Part shown: in pieces, positions 8,738-18,144 of the stretch
Layout: each line of letters starts with the position of its first letter
Numbering within the stretch: the first letter of the stretch is position 1
Assembly: GCF_032229285.1 (NCBI RefSeq)
Contig: NZ_CP135084.1
Coordinates: 124,001 to 188,000 of the forward strand
Direction: 5' to 3'
DNA: 64,000 nucleotides
DNA from: Rheinheimera sp. MMS21-TC3
GTDB taxonomy: Bacteria; Pseudomonadota; Gammaproteobacteria; Enterobacterales; Alteromonadaceae
Translations under genes and position numbers: made by a program
Notes under the pieces: generated by a model
What the model saw: only the letters and a program-made list of their open reading frames with translations
Database searches by the model: none
What the model was told of the DNA's origin: nothing

Positions 8738-9966
8738 TGAAACGAGTTGTTGTAACCGGCATGTCGATTATTACTGCCTTTGGTGATAGCTGGCCTGAGT
8801 TTAAGCAGCGAATTATCCAAGGCGAAAATGCCGTCACGGCTATGCCGGAATGGGATAAGTTTAGCAACATGAGCACGCGGTTAGCCGCACCGGTATTGCA
8901 TTTTATCAAGCCGGCTCATTATTCGCGTAAAATGGTACGCTCTATGGGTAGAGTGTCGTTAATGGCCACCCGTAGCACTGAGTTAGCATTAATAGATGCT
9001 GGCTTATTAACTCACCCTGCATTAACAGATGGCCGTTGTGGTGTTGCTTTTGGCTCTTCTATTGGCAGTACTGACCCTATCTTAGCCTTTGGCCGCATGA
9101 TGGATACTGGCGATATGACCGGCGTCACAGCTACTAGCTATATTCAAATGATGGCGCACACTACAGCGGTAAACGTTGGCGTTTTTTTTGGCATTAAAGG
9201 CCGAGTTTATACCACTAGCTCAGCCTGTACATCTGGCTCACAAGGTATTGGTTATGCTTATGAGGCCATTAAATATGGTAAGCAAAAGCTAATGGTAGCT
9301 GGTGGCGCAGAAGAGCTTTGCGCTACTGAAGCTGCTGTTTTTGATACTTTATATGCCACTAGCACAAAAAATGACATGCCAAAATCAACCCCTAGACCTT
9401 TTGATAAAAACCGAGATGGCTTAGTAATTGGTGAGGGTTCAGGCACTTTAATCTTAGAAGAGTTAGAGCATGCCCTTGCCCGAGGTGCAACAATTTATGC
9501 TGAAGTAGTTGGTTTTGGCTCAAATTCTGATGGTGTGCACGTTACCCAACCTACCGATACCACTATGGAGGCCGCTATGCGCTTAGCGCTAGAAGATGCC
9601 AATATTCCTGCTAGCAGCATAGGTTATATCAACGCCCATGGCACAGCTACCGATCGTGGTGACATTGCAGAAAGCCATGCTACAGCTCGTGTATTTGGCG
9701 GCAACACACCTATTAGCTCGCTAAAAAGCTACCTTGGCCATACGCTTGGTGCCTGTGGTGCTATTGAAAGCTGGGCTAGCATAATGATGTTGCATGACAA
9801 TTGGTTTGCGCCAACATTAAACTTAACAACACCAGACCCAGACTGCGCCAAACTAGATTATATTGTCGGTCAAGGTAGAAACTTACAAACTAACTATGTA
9901 ATGAGCAATAATTTTGCCTTTGGTGGCATTAATACATCACTCATTTTTAACCGTTGGCTTAAATAA
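8737..9966 (+). CDS. Beta-ketoacyl-ACP synthase II-like (second APE ketosynthase)
   Basis: A 409-residue FabF-like protein. Cys164 (TSSACTSGSQ) is the nucleophile, with HGTATDRGD and GHTLGACGAIES carrying the two catalytic His residues. Its start overlaps the stop of the ketoreductase by one base (TAATGA). It matches the position of ApeR, whose exact role in APE assembly is less settled than that of the main ketosynthase. It ends one base before the next ORF. Confidence 0.9.
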   Translation: MKRVVVTGMSIITAFGDSWPEFKQRIIQGENAVTAMPEWDKFSNMSTRLAAPVLHFIKPAHYSRKMVRSMGRVSLMATRSTELALIDAGLLTHPALTDGRCGVAFGSSIGSTDPILAFGRMMDTGDMTGVTATSYIQMMAHTTAVNVGVFFGIKGRVYTTSSACTSGSQGIGYAYEAIKYGKQKLMVAGGAEELCATEAAVFDTLYATSTKNDMPKSTPRPFDKNRDGLVIGEGSGTLILEELEHALARGATIYAEVVGFGSNSDGVHVTQPTDTTMEAAMRLALEDANIPASSIGYINAHGTATDRGDIAESHATARVFGGNTPISSLKSYLGHTLGACGAIESWASIMMLHDNWFAPTLNLTTPDPDCAKLDYIVGQGRNLQTNYVMSNNFAFGGINTSLIFNRWLK

Positions 9967-10800
9967 ATGATAATGCGATGGCACGGCTTATTTGCATTAC
10001 CCATTATATTTTTGTGTGCTGTTAATCAGAGCCAAGCCTATGCAAGTACAGAGCCTAAAGCCGCTTTTGCTTTTGGTGTTGGTGCAACTTATAGCCAGTT
10101 ACCTGATTACTTAGGCTCAACGGTTAACCAACATTACCTGCTACCCTTTCCATATATCGTTTATCAAAGCGATAAAATTAAGGTGAATCAAACCGAAGCG
10201 CTAGGCCAGTTATTTCAGTCTGGCAACTGGTCTTTAAATCTTAGTTTAGGCGGGGCTTTACCAGTAAACAGTGAAAACAATCCCTACCGTAAAGATATGC
10301 CTGACTTGCACTGGATTGCCGAGGCAGGCCCAACATTAGATTATAATATCCACCACCTTGCCAACAATGAGCTAACATTACGTCTAGCATTAAGAAAAGC
10401 AGTTGCAACCAATTTACAACATTGGCAAAGTGTTGGTTGGCGATTTGAACCTCACTTGCGTTGGCGTAAATCGTTAAGTAATAAAGTACAATTTAGCAGC
10501 CAATTGGCAGCAATTTGGAGCACGGCGCAATTCCATCAGTATTTGTATGGCGTTGAGCAACAATATGTTAACCTGCAAAGAACGCAGTATCAGGCAGATG
10601 GAGGCTTTTCCGGTTGGCGTTTATCAAGCGGGCTAAGTTGGCGTTATCAGCAGTGGTGGCTAGGCGGCTTTGTCCGCTACGATAATTTACAGCAAGCAAG
10701 CTATCGTGATAGCCCACTAGTGCAACGTCAGCATAATGTCAGCTTTGGTATAGCCTTTGCCTGGATTTTTAATCAACAAGGAGTTATTTATGAAAACTAA
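9967..10800 (+). CDS. MipA/OmpV family outer-membrane protein
   Basis: A 277-residue protein with signal peptide (cleavage near AYA, about residue 26) and an amphipathic beta-barrel ending in the aromatic FAWIF stretch. The mature N-terminus (GVGATYSQLPDYLGS) is typical of MipA/OmpV, an outer-membrane barrel family. It follows the second ketosynthase without a gap and is the last membrane protein of the APE operon; a role in outer-membrane placement of the pigment is inference. A second in-frame ATG at 9973 is an alternative start. Confidence 0.85.
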   Translation: MIMRWHGLFALPIIFLCAVNQSQAYASTEPKAAFAFGVGATYSQLPDYLGSTVNQHYLLPFPYIVYQSDKIKVNQTEALGQLFQSGNWSLNLSLGGALPVNSENNPYRKDMPDLHWIAEAGPTLDYNIHHLANNELTLRLALRKAVATNLQHWQSVGWRFEPHLRWRKSLSNKVQFSSQLAAIWSTAQFHQYLYGVEQQYVNLQRTQYQADGGFSGWRLSSGLSWRYQQWWLGGFVRYDNLQQASYRDSPLVQRQHNVSFGIAFAWIFNQQGVIYEN

Positions 10801-11224
10801 ATTAATACTAGCAGCAGCGTTAAGCACGGTATTCTTCTGTGGTACAGCGGCAGCACGCGACAACGTTCTCACTATGCCTTTAGCCGATATTGTTGGCACA
10901 GATAAGGCTAAGCAAGCTCTGTTAGATGTGCCATTTTACTTTGCTGGCCAAAATCACCCTAAAGTAAGCAATAGCTGGGGTGACATTAGTACCAATAAAA
11001 AAACCAATGGTTTAGGTAAGTCAGACGATGAAGCTTGTCAGTGGGTATTATTATCTGCAATTAAAGCCTTACAAGAAGCGGCGCAAAAACGTGGTTATGA
11101 TGCAGTAATTAATATCCGCTCTAACTATAAAAACAATGAATTTAGTAGTGCTACTGAGTATAACTGTGGCGCAGGCCGAATTATGGCAGGTGTTGCATTA
11201 AAAGGTGAGCTAGTTAAATTCTAA
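10790..11224 (+). CDS. Small secreted protein of a family often mislabelled excinuclease subunit
   Basis: A 144-residue exported protein: signal peptide up to about residue 22 (GTAAA|RD), then a compact domain with two Cys that could form a disulfide (CQWVL and YNCGAG). It resembles short periplasmic proteins with COG0178-type misannotation found beside aryl polyene/xanthomonadin genes; there is no ATPase motif, so an excinuclease role is excluded. The start at 10790 is supported by AAGGAG at 10778-10783; an in-frame ATG at 10757 lies inside the MipA gene. It is the last gene of the operon and is followed by a strong terminator. Function unknown. Confidence 0.7.
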   Translation: MKTKLILAAALSTVFFCGTAAARDNVLTMPLADIVGTDKAKQALLDVPFYFAGQNHPKVSNSWGDISTNKKTNGLGKSDDEACQWVLLSAIKALQEAAQKRGYDAVINIRSNYKNNEFSSATEYNCGAGRIMAGVALKGELVKF

Positions 11225-11240
11225 GCTAATTCCACACCCC

Positions 11241-11268
11241 AAAAGCCGCTAATTAGCGGCTTTTTTTT
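11241..11268. terminator. Bidirectional-looking terminator ending the APE operon
   Basis: AAAAGCCGCT-AATT-AGCGGC stem followed by eight T on the + strand. The reverse strand has A/T on its other side, so it may also serve the convergent START-domain gene. That gene's stop codon (11249-11251) lies inside the stem. Confidence 0.85.
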
Positions 11269-11899
11269 CATTAATACTCGGATAAGCAGCTGGATATAGC
11301 GGCAACATTTTTTGTAATTTTATAAAAGTTTTTAAGGTCGCACTTAAAGCGACACGGTTTACAATAAAATGTGGCAGGTTACCAGCGGGATCGGCTTGGC
11401 CCTGATATTCAATTAACACTACACCTTCATCTTCTGGCGTTAGCCGCCACCAAGATTTAACCTGTTGCATCCTGACATAGCCAGCAACTGTAGGGTAGTC
11501 ATGCCCCAAGTCGGTAACTTGTAAACTTAAAACCCCCTCATTATCTTGGCTCCAGACTGAGTGGGTAACCATATCACGCTGTGACACTGGCCAGGTGGCC
11601 TTAAAATAAGTGTGGACAATATTACTGTGCGCTTCAGCTGAGTCGAGTATTTCTACCCGCTCGGCATTTTCTACCCATTGGCTAATAACATCAGTGTCAT
11701 TGAGTAAATGTAAAAAAGCTCCCATATTAGACACTAACCGAACCTCTGCTCGGATCTCTAACAACCCAGTATCTAATCTGCGATATTCAACCTTAACTTG
11801 GTCTTTAGTTTTATATAATGTCCAAGCGGAAACTTGGCTACTAAGCGCTTGATTACTAAAAATAGATAAACCGATAAAAAAGCAAAGTAACAAAGGCAT
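11249..11899 (-). CDS. START-domain (lipid-binding) periplasmic protein
   Basis: A 216-residue protein with an N-terminal signal peptide (to about residue 20, ALSSQ) followed by a START/SRPBCC-like fold: EVRLVSNMGAFLHLL, FKATWPVSQRDMV and SWWRLTPEDEG blocks are characteristic of bacterial START proteins related to human StAR-type lipid-transfer domains. A role in binding a hydrophobic ligand in the periplasm is inferred. Its ATG follows the rsuA stop codon directly (TAAATG), so the two form an operon. The 3' end is embedded in the terminator of the convergent APE operon. Confidence 0.82.
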   Translation of the reverse strand: MPLLLCFFIGLSIFSNQALSSQVSAWTLYKTKDQVKVEYRRLDTGLLEIRAEVRLVSNMGAFLHLLNDTDVISQWVENAERVEILDSAEAHSNIVHTYFKATWPVSQRDMVTHSVWSQDNEGVLSLQVTDLGHDYPTVAGYVRMQQVKSWWRLTPEDEGVVLIEYQGQADPAGNLPHFIVNRVALSATLKTFIKLQKMLPLYPAAYPSINEKKAAN

Positions 11900-12598
11900 T
11901 TATTTTAGACCCAACAATTGCAATTGATGCTGAGTTAGCACCCTATACTCACCTTCCATTAAATCATCCGGTAATTGCAAAGCGGCTATTTTTTCACGAT
12001 GCAGCTGTTCAACCTTATTGCCAATAGCGGCAAACATACGTTTCACTTGATGATAACGACCTTCTTGAATAGTCAGTAAAGCTTCTTTTTCACCGATTAA
12101 CTCTAATTGAGCAGGTAAAGTTGGGCTAGCCTCACTACGTAACATTACCCCTTGCTCAAACTGCGCTATTGCTGAGACAGGAATAGGATCTGCTGTCCAT
12201 ACTCTATAGGTTTTAGCAACATGATGTTTAGGGCTACTAATGCGATGCGACCATTGACCGTCATCCGTTATCAACACTAGACCTGTAGTATCTAAGTCTA
12301 GCCGACCAACCGTATGCAAACGCTCAAGTAAAGGTTCATCAAGCAATGTGAACACCGTTGGATGATCCGGATCGCTAGTAGAGCAAACATAACCAGCAGG
12401 TTTATGCAGCATAATATAACGCTTACCTATAATATTGATTTGCTGCTCGTCTAAGCACACTACATCATCAGCAGTCACTTGTAATGCGGCTTGTTTTACT
12501 AAGGTACCGTTTATTGTAACTAAACCTTGACGGATAACTTTACCGGCCTGACTCCGAGTTAAATCGGTACTTTCACAAACAAATTTATCTAAACGCAT
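11900..12598 (-). CDS. rsuA: 16S rRNA pseudouridine(516) synthase RsuA
   Basis: A 232-residue protein: S4 RNA-binding domain (1-60, MRLDKFVCESTDLTR) then the RsuA/RluB pseudouridine synthase domain with GRLDLDTTGL, where Asp101 is the catalytic residue (Asp102 in E. coli). RsuA makes pseudouridine 516 in 16S rRNA. Length equals the family norm (E. coli 231). RluB/E/F relatives are possible but the S4 sequence and length favour RsuA. Confidence 0.88.
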   Translation of the reverse strand: MRLDKFVCESTDLTRSQAGKVIRQGLVTINGTLVKQAALQVTADDVVCLDEQQINIIGKRYIMLHKPAGYVCSTSDPDHPTVFTLLDEPLLERLHTVGRLDLDTTGLVLITDDGQWSHRISSPKHHVAKTYRVWTADPIPVSAIAQFEQGVMLRSEASPTLPAQLELIGEKEALLTIQEGRYHQVKRMFAAIGNKVEQLHREKIAALQLPDDLMEGEYRVLTQHQLQLLGLK

Positions 12599-12638
12599 AT
12601 TTCACCCTTATTAATTAGGATAAGTGTACTGGAAAAGG

Positions 12639-13397
12639 TCAAGCAGAGACAATAAACTCCGGATTTAATAAGCTTTCTCGGTGGTACACCTTGTTAGCTA
12701 TGCCAGCGAACTGCACCTTAGCGCCTGCTTCAAGTGCAACAATATGCCCAGCAGCCGTATCCCACTGCATAGTTGGGCCGAACCGTGGATATAAATCAGC
12801 ACAGCCTTCAGCCAACATACAAAACTTTAATGAGCTACCTACCGGCAACAAACGATACTTAGGAAATTGACTTAAATATTCTGCCAGTTTTGGGCTAGGA
12901 TGGCTGCGGCTACCAACAACAATAATACCGTTATCTCTTACTTTAGTATTAACGCTTAGCCGATGAATTGTTTGCGCTTGCTTTAAAAAAGCGCCCTGTT
13001 CTTTACTGGCGTAATACAGTTTTTGTAAAGCCGGCGCATAAACAACCCCTAATATCGGCTCACCGGCAGCAATAAGCGCGATATTAACGGTAAATTCACC
13101 ATTACGTTTAATAAATTCTTTAGTGCCGTCTAAAGGATCAACTAACCAATACTGTTGCCAGTTTTTCCGTATAGGCCAACTAATATCTGCGGCTTCTTCA
13201 GACAATATTGGCAAGTCTGGCGTTAATTTTGTTAGCGCACGAACAATAAGCTGATGAGCGGCCAAGTCAGCAGCAGTAAGCGGTGAAGCATCGGCTTTAT
13301 CGGTAATATTAAAAGCCGTATTATCCTGTTGATAAATAGCCATAATTGCTTCGCCCGCCTGTTCAGCAATCTGTATTACCTCAGGTAAATAATTCAT
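12639..13397 (-). CDS. cysQ: 3'(2'),5'-bisphosphate nucleotidase CysQ
   Basis: Inositol-monophosphatase-fold enzyme, 252 residues from the ATG at 13397. Metal-binding motifs are complete: ILSEEA, DPLDGTKEF and WDTAAGHIVA. It hydrolyses 3'-phosphoadenosine 5'-phosphate to AMP, clearing a by-product of sulfate assimilation. An in-frame TTG at 13409 would add four residues; the ATG gives the usual N-terminus (MNYLPEVIQIAEQAGEAI) and is preferred, although no clear ribosome site precedes either. Confidence 0.9.
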   Translation of the reverse strand: MNYLPEVIQIAEQAGEAIMAIYQQDNTAFNITDKADASPLTAADLAAHQLIVRALTKLTPDLPILSEEAADISWPIRKNWQQYWLVDPLDGTKEFIKRNGEFTVNIALIAAGEPILGVVYAPALQKLYYASKEQGAFLKQAQTIHRLSVNTKVRDNGIIVVGSRSHPSPKLAEYLSQFPKYRLLPVGSSLKFCMLAEGCADLYPRFGPTMQWDTAAGHIVALEAGAKVQFAGIANKVYHRESLLNPEFIVSA

Positions 13398-13639
13398 GTT
13401 GTTAATCAATTCTCTGCCGCTTATTTATAATCTTAATTATTGCATAACATGCATGCAATGAGCCGAATTAAGTCGCAACTACTTAAATATTAACCACCCC
13501 TTAGCATTAAGCTCCAAACATTAATTGCAAAAATATAACTAGAACTGTTGTTACCTGCTGTCATTTCACCTACATTATTCTTGTTCAGTTTATTTAGACT
13601 GATAGAAGATGGACCTATTGGTATTAATAAGGAGTTTTT

Positions 13640-13846
13640 ATGTCAGATTTAAATAAGTTTATTGCCGAATTAGCAACAAACCCTAAATTACAACAAGATT
13701 ACGCAACATCCCCTGCTCAAACATTAGAAAGCTATGGCCTGCAAAGTCATGAAATAGAAGCTGTACTCTCTGGTGATAAAGTGCAGCTAGAAAAGCTAAC
13801 GGGTAAAACGGGTAGCTCTATTAAATTTTACTTCCCTGTAAAGTAA
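13640..13846 (+). CDS. Candidate split-borosin precursor peptide (SonA-like)
   Basis: A 68-residue peptide with a good ribosome site (AAGGAG at 13629-13634). It matches, from memory and without gaps, the pattern of SonA of Shewanella oneidensis: MS-L--F---L, DY---P near 20-25, GL---EI-AV-SGD at 33-46, L-G at 53-55, then a hydrophobic C-terminal tail. The tail (residues 61-68, IKFYFPVK) would be the core; Phe63 and Phe65 fall where SonA is described as backbone N-methylated (63 and 65). Co-directional with a TP-methylase gene one gene downstream. Alternative: an unrelated LigA-like small domain. Product unknown. Confidence 0.72.
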   Translation: MSDLNKFIAELATNPKLQQDYATSPAQTLESYGLQSHEIEAVLSGDKVQLEKLTGKTGSSIKFYFPVK

Positions 13847-13850
13847 TTTT

Positions 13851-15557
13851 ATGCCTGGCTATATAGCCTTTATAATTCTATTAGGTATGCTGCTTGGCTT
13901 CATACCTTCTAATTTGTTAGCTGCAATTAATGTCGATGAAGCTTTAAATGCCGCCGAATTGCAGCGTACCAGTGATCCGGATGAAGCGCGCCGGCTTTTA
14001 GCTGAAACAGACTTTAACAGCCTATCAAAACAACAGCAGCACCAGTTTATATTTATTAACGCCTACCTTGTTGCTATAAAAGGTGAATTAAATCAAGCAG
14101 TAGCTATTGCTTCTACAATAGCCGATAGCCCTTATACCGACAGTAAAATTAAAGCTAATTTACTGCTGGCTAATATGTATGAATCAATTAAAAATTATCA
14201 ATATGCTTATAGCCACTTATATTTAGCCTTAAGCGAGGCGAATAAAGTTACAGATAAAATGTTAATTAGCAGTGTTTATACCGTGGCAACTCAACTACAT
14301 ATTAGTGCTGGCGCTTATGACAAAGCGATTAACTATGCCCAGTTGATTAGGCAAGCTTCAGCCGAACCTAGAGCATTATGCATAAGTTGGACACTAGAGT
14401 TACACGCCAAAATTCGTTTAGAGCAAACGTATAATAACGAACACGCAGCACAAGTGCGTCACTATTGTCTTAGTGCTAAAGAGCCTTTAATGACGCATAG
14501 TTTAGAGCAATTTACCGCCGAAATAGATATTAAAAATAAGCCGGCACTCGTCAAAACTACAATGCTAGCCATGTTACCCGACCTTGAGCGCATTGGTTTT
14601 CCCTATGCCATTTTACGGGCACGATATTTTTTAGGCTATGCCCAATTACGGCTTGGTGAAGTAACGGCGGCTGTTACTGAGTTACAACAGGTGCAATTAC
14701 TGGCCGCTAAACTTAGCGATAGCCTCAGCGAAAATGAAGCCTTGTTATTACTGGCCCAAGCGTATGAAACGCAAGGTAATACTTTAGCAGCGGTAAAGGC
14801 TTATAAGCAGCATATAAGCAAACTTAATACTCATGTTAATGAGTTTAAGCAACGCAGTGTGGCTTACCATATGGCGCAGGCTGATTTTAAAGAAAACGAA
14901 AACAAACTCGCTTTACTAAAAAGTCAGAACTCTTTACTGCAATTAGAAAGCGAACTGCAAAAAGAAGATAAATTAAAATCTATTTTATTTTCTATTGCGC
15001 TTACATTTTTATTATTACTGGTTATTTATGCTTTAAATAATAAGCGTGCAACTCTTAACCAACTCGCAACCACTGATTTTTTAACTAAATTATATAATCG
15101 TCGCTATTTTAGCGAAACGGTTAGCCGGCAACTAAAAAACCGACGTCAGCAAGATGACTACAGCTTGATTATGTTTGATATTGATTTATTTAAACAGATT
15201 AATGACCAATATGGTCATGCCACCGGCGATAAAGTGCTGCAAGCCATAGCCGAGCGCTGCAGCCAATATATTCGTAAGCAAGATATACTGGCACGGATAG
15301 GCGGTGAGGAATTTGCTATCTTTTTACCGGGCTGCAACTTAGCTGATGCATTAAAACTGGCTGAGCAATGCCGGTTAAGCATAAGTAATGATGCCATAAC
15401 AGTAAATGAACACACTATCACTGTTAGCGCTAGCTTTGGCGTTGCTAGTAGCAGTACGGCAAACTTTGATAGCATACTACAACAAGCTGATGCGGCTTTA
15501 TACCATGCTAAAACAGCGGGTAGAAACTGTAGCCATGTCAGCAAAGAAAGTGCCTAA
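13851..15557 (+). CDS. Membrane diguanylate cyclase with periplasmic TPR-like sensor domain
   Basis: A 568-residue protein: signal peptide/anchor (1-24), a long helical TPR-like periplasmic region (about 30-370), a coiled coil, a membrane helix (about 377-396) and a C-terminal GGDEF domain. GGEEF at 484-488 is an active-type motif, and RKQD at 475-478 is an intact product-inhibition site (RxxD). It should make cyclic di-GMP. It starts four bases after the small peptide gene with no clear ribosome site of its own, and overlaps the methyltransferase gene by 23 bases, so it is sandwiched in the putative borosin operon. Confidence 0.88.
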   Translation: MPGYIAFIILLGMLLGFIPSNLLAAINVDEALNAAELQRTSDPDEARRLLAETDFNSLSKQQQHQFIFINAYLVAIKGELNQAVAIASTIADSPYTDSKIKANLLLANMYESIKNYQYAYSHLYLALSEANKVTDKMLISSVYTVATQLHISAGAYDKAINYAQLIRQASAEPRALCISWTLELHAKIRLEQTYNNEHAAQVRHYCLSAKEPLMTHSLEQFTAEIDIKNKPALVKTTMLAMLPDLERIGFPYAILRARYFLGYAQLRLGEVTAAVTELQQVQLLAAKLSDSLSENEALLLLAQAYETQGNTLAAVKAYKQHISKLNTHVNEFKQRSVAYHMAQADFKENENKLALLKSQNSLLQLESELQKEDKLKSILFSIALTFLLLLVIYALNNKRATLNQLATTDFLTKLYNRRYFSETVSRQLKNRRQQDDYSLIMFDIDLFKQINDQYGHATGDKVLQAIAERCSQYIRKQDILARIGGEEFAIFLPGCNLADALKLAEQCRLSISNDAITVNEHTITVSASFGVASSSTANFDSILQQADAALYHAKTAGRNCSHVSKESA

Positions 15558-16371
15558 AATCACTAACAATAAAACCAATCAAGGCCGCCTAATCTGCCTT
15601 GGCTTAGGCATTACCTTAGGTAGCCAACTGACCGAACTAGCGCGAAACCAACTTGCCGCGGCTGATCTCGTGTTTTTTCATAGCAATACCCATTACCTTG
15701 CTCATTTTTTACAACAGATAAACCCTAATTTAGTCGACTTGCAGCCGTTTTATTGCCCTGGGCAATCGCGAAGCATTAGCTATCAAGCCATGATTGCAGC
15801 GGTCATTAATGCCGTACAAGCAGGTAACAATGTCGTTTGGGCCTGTTATGGCCACCCAGGCATAGCTAGCTGGCCACCACATGAAGCAATGCGCCAATTA
15901 AAACTGTTAGGCTATGCAGCTAAAATGGAAGCGGGAATTGCCGCAGATGCCTGCTTATATGCCGATTTAGCAATAGATCCTATAGCGCAGGGCTGCCAGC
16001 AATTTGAAGCCAGTCAGTTTTTGTTCTATCAGCGTAATCTTGATGTGTCAGGCTATGTTATCTTATGGCAAGTCGCTATAGCGGGCGATTTTAGCTTGTG
16101 TAACCTAACCCCAAATAGCCGCTATATTGCGGTGCTTATTCAACACCTCCTGCACTGGTATCCCCCAGAGCACTTAGTCATACTCTATGAGGCAGCAGAC
16201 TTACCTATTTGGCAACATCGCGCTGAAACTTTGCCATTATCACAACTGGCGCAGGCTAAATTAAACCAAATCACCACCCTAGTGATACCACCGCTAGAAA
16301 AAAAGCAGATTAATAGCCAGATCCTCGATTTATTAGGCGTACCAGCAGATCATGCTCTACGCCAACAATAA
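15535..16371 (+). CDS. Tetrapyrrole-methylase-family peptide alpha-N-methyltransferase (SonM-like borosin enzyme)
   Basis: A 278-residue protein from the ATG at 15535; a longer in-frame start at 15406 lies inside the GGDEF gene and is rejected. It has the TP-methylase fold: ICLGLGI at the N-terminus and YGHPG (105-109) for SAM binding. It resembles SonM of S. oneidensis along its length (KMEAGIAADACLYADLAIDP, QQFEASQFLFY, LWQVAIAG, VILYEAADLPI). Tyr73, Arg79 and Tyr83 keep the +6/+10 spacing of the catalytic Tyr-Arg-Tyr of OphMA. The enzyme would methylate backbone amides of the 13640 peptide. A corrin/siroheme methylase is unlikely without such pathway genes nearby. Confidence 0.82.
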   Translation: MSAKKVPKITNNKTNQGRLICLGLGITLGSQLTELARNQLAAADLVFFHSNTHYLAHFLQQINPNLVDLQPFYCPGQSRSISYQAMIAAVINAVQAGNNVVWACYGHPGIASWPPHEAMRQLKLLGYAAKMEAGIAADACLYADLAIDPIAQGCQQFEASQFLFYQRNLDVSGYVILWQVAIAGDFSLCNLTPNSRYIAVLIQHLLHWYPPEHLVILYEAADLPIWQHRAETLPLSQLAQAKLNQITTLVIPPLEKKQINSQILDLLGVPADHALRQQ

Positions 16372-16395
16372 AAAAACGGCAACCTAAGTTGCCGT
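16368..16395 (-). terminator. Rho-independent terminator of ahpF
   Basis: CGGCAAC-CTAA-GTTGCCG stem (16377-16394) with an A-run on its left, which reads as a T-run on the minus strand, 55 bases after the ahpF stop. Its edge overlaps the stop codon of the convergent methyltransferase gene. Confidence 0.8.
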
Positions 16396-16450
16396 AACAC
16401 TCAATGAGTGAGGGAATGAAAACGTCTGCCTTATGGCCAGGTTTTAACTA

Positions 16451-17995
16451 CTAATGACGTATCATATAATCAAAAGCACCTAAGGCTGCTGTAGCACCTG
16501 CTCCCATGGCAATAATAATTTGCTTAAAAGGTGTAGTGGTGGCATCACCGGCAGCAAACACGCCTGGCATTGAAGTTTGGCCGCGTTCATCAACAATAAT
16601 TTCTCCCCGAGGCGATAGCTCGATTGCACCACGTAACCATTCAGTATTTGGTACTAAGCCTATTTGCACAAAAATACCTGCTAATTCAATATGATGTGCA
16701 TCGCCTGTTTTGCGATCGGTATAATTAATACCATTAACTCTATTACCATCACCTGTTACCTCTGTGCTTTGTGCATCGGTAATTATAGTAATATTAGCCA
16801 TTGATTTAGCTTTTTTAATTAATACCGCATCAGCGCGTAACTCAGGCGCAAATTCAAGTACAGTCACGTGCTCCACAATACCTGCCAAGTCAATTGCTGC
16901 TTCAATACCCGAGTTTCCGCCACCTATAACCGCGACTCTTTTACCTTTAAATAACGGGCCATCACAGTGCGGACAATAAGCGACACCTTTACCGCGATAT
17001 TCTTGCTCGCCTGGCACGTTCATTTCACGCCAGCGCGCACCGGGTGATAACACTAAGGTTTTACTATTCAATACTGCGCCGTTGGCTAGCTCTAATTGCA
17101 CTTTATCGCCTTTAGTTAGCGCTACTGCGCGCTGACCATTCATAATATCGACATCATATTCGCGAACATGGGCTTCTAAATTAGCCACTAATTTAGGACC
17201 TTCGGTCTTTTTAACTGAAATAAAGTTCTCAATGCCGACAGTATCGGCAACTTGACCACCAAAACGTTCTGCAACAACGCCTGTATTTAAGCCTTTTCGT
17301 GCTGCATAAATAGAGGCAGCTGCGCCAGCAGGACCACCACCAACAACAAGCACATCAAAGTCATCTTTATTGCTTAACGCTTCAGCTTGGCGCTGTTCAG
17401 CATTAACATCAATCTTTTGAATAATTTTCTCTAACGTAATGGCACCTTGTGAAAACAGCTCACCATTTAAGAATACCGACGGCACCGCCATTACGTTTTT
17501 ATCAGCGACTTCTTGCTGGAACATAGCGCCATCAATCATAACGTTAGTAATATTTGGGTTTATTGCCGACATTATATTTAACGCTTGCACCACTTCTGGA
17601 CAGGTTTGGCAACTTAATGACACATAGGTCTCAAAAGCAAAATTGCCTGGCAGCTGGCGTATTTGCTCAATAGTCTCAGCTTCTTCTTTAATTGGGTGTC
17701 CGCCTGAATGCAATAAGGCTAACACTAGCGAGGTAAATTCATGACCTAAAGGCACACCAGCAAAAGTAATTTCGGTTCCTTTTGCCACTGAACGTACTAG
17801 CATCGCAGGCTTACGCTCTTGAGCCGCATCATCGCGCCGTAGTGTTACTAAATCAGAAAGCTCGCTAATTTGTTGAGCTAAGGTTTCTACCTCTGTAGCT
17901 TTGGCGCTATCGTCTAAAGATACCACCAGCTCAACCTCAGTTTTTAGGTTCTGCAAATAGGTTTTTAATGTTTGTTTAAGGTTAGTATCTAGCAT
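16451..17995 (-). CDS. ahpF: Alkyl hydroperoxide reductase subunit F
   Basis: A 514-residue flavoprotein. Seen: an N-terminal tandem thioredoxin-like domain with Cys129-x-x-Cys132 (SCQTCPEV), an FAD Rossmann motif [10 protein letters not shown], the thioredoxin-reductase-like CPHCDGP redox centre, an NADH motif [10 protein letters not shown], and a final GVFAAGD. AhpF passes electrons from NADH to AhpC for peroxide removal. Length matches E. coli (521). It lies downstream of ahpC on the same strand after a 194-base gap with two hairpins. Confidence 0.96.
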   Translation of the reverse strand: MLDTNLKQTLKTYLQNLKTEVELVVSLDDSAKATEVETLAQQISELSDLVTLRRDDAAQERKPAMLVRSVAKGTEITFAGVPLGHEFTSLVLALLHSGGHPIKEEAETIEQIRQLPGNFAFETYVSLSCQTCPEVVQALNIMSAINPNITNVMIDGAMFQQEVADKNVMAVPSVFLNGELFSQGAITLEKIIQKIDVNAEQRQAEALSNKDDFDVLVVGGGPAGAAASIYAARKGLNTGVVAERFGGQVADTVGIENFISVKKTEGPKLVANLEAHVREYDVDIMNGQRAVALTKGDKVQLELANGAVLNSKTLVLSPGARWREMNVPGEQEYRGKGVAYCPHCDGPLFKGKRVAVIGGGNSGIEAAIDLAGIVEHVTVLEFAPELRADAVLIKKAKSMANITIITDAQSTEVTGDGNRVNGINYTDRKTGDAHHIELAGIFVQIGLVPNTEWLRGAIELSPRGEIIVDERGQTSMPGVFAAGDATTTPFKQIIIAMGAGATAALGAFDYMIRH

Positions 17996-18087
17996 AAAAG
18001 CTCCTTAATATTTTTAGACGATAAATTTTAGACACAACTATGCCGCAATCTGAACACAGACTAAAAAAGCAAAAACTGTGAGATAAG

Positions 18088-18109
18088 CTGGGCGAGGTTA
18101 CTCGCCCAG
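18088..18109 (-). promoter_or_regulatory. Strong hairpin between ahpC and ahpF (distal)
   Basis: Perfect 9-bp stem CTGGGCGAG / CTCGCCCAG with a GTTA loop. On the transcribed (minus) strand it is followed by T-rich sequence broken by other bases, so it may be a partial terminator, an RNase E-resistant 3' end or a processing signal that keeps ahpC in excess over ahpF. Confidence 0.55.
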
Positions 18110-18144
18110 TAATAACGCGACTAAAATAATTCGTATTTATTGAA

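Noticed and set aside
15406..15534. Longer start for the TP-methylase gene
   Set aside because: The extra 43 codons lie inside the GGDEF gene in another frame and have no family similarity.
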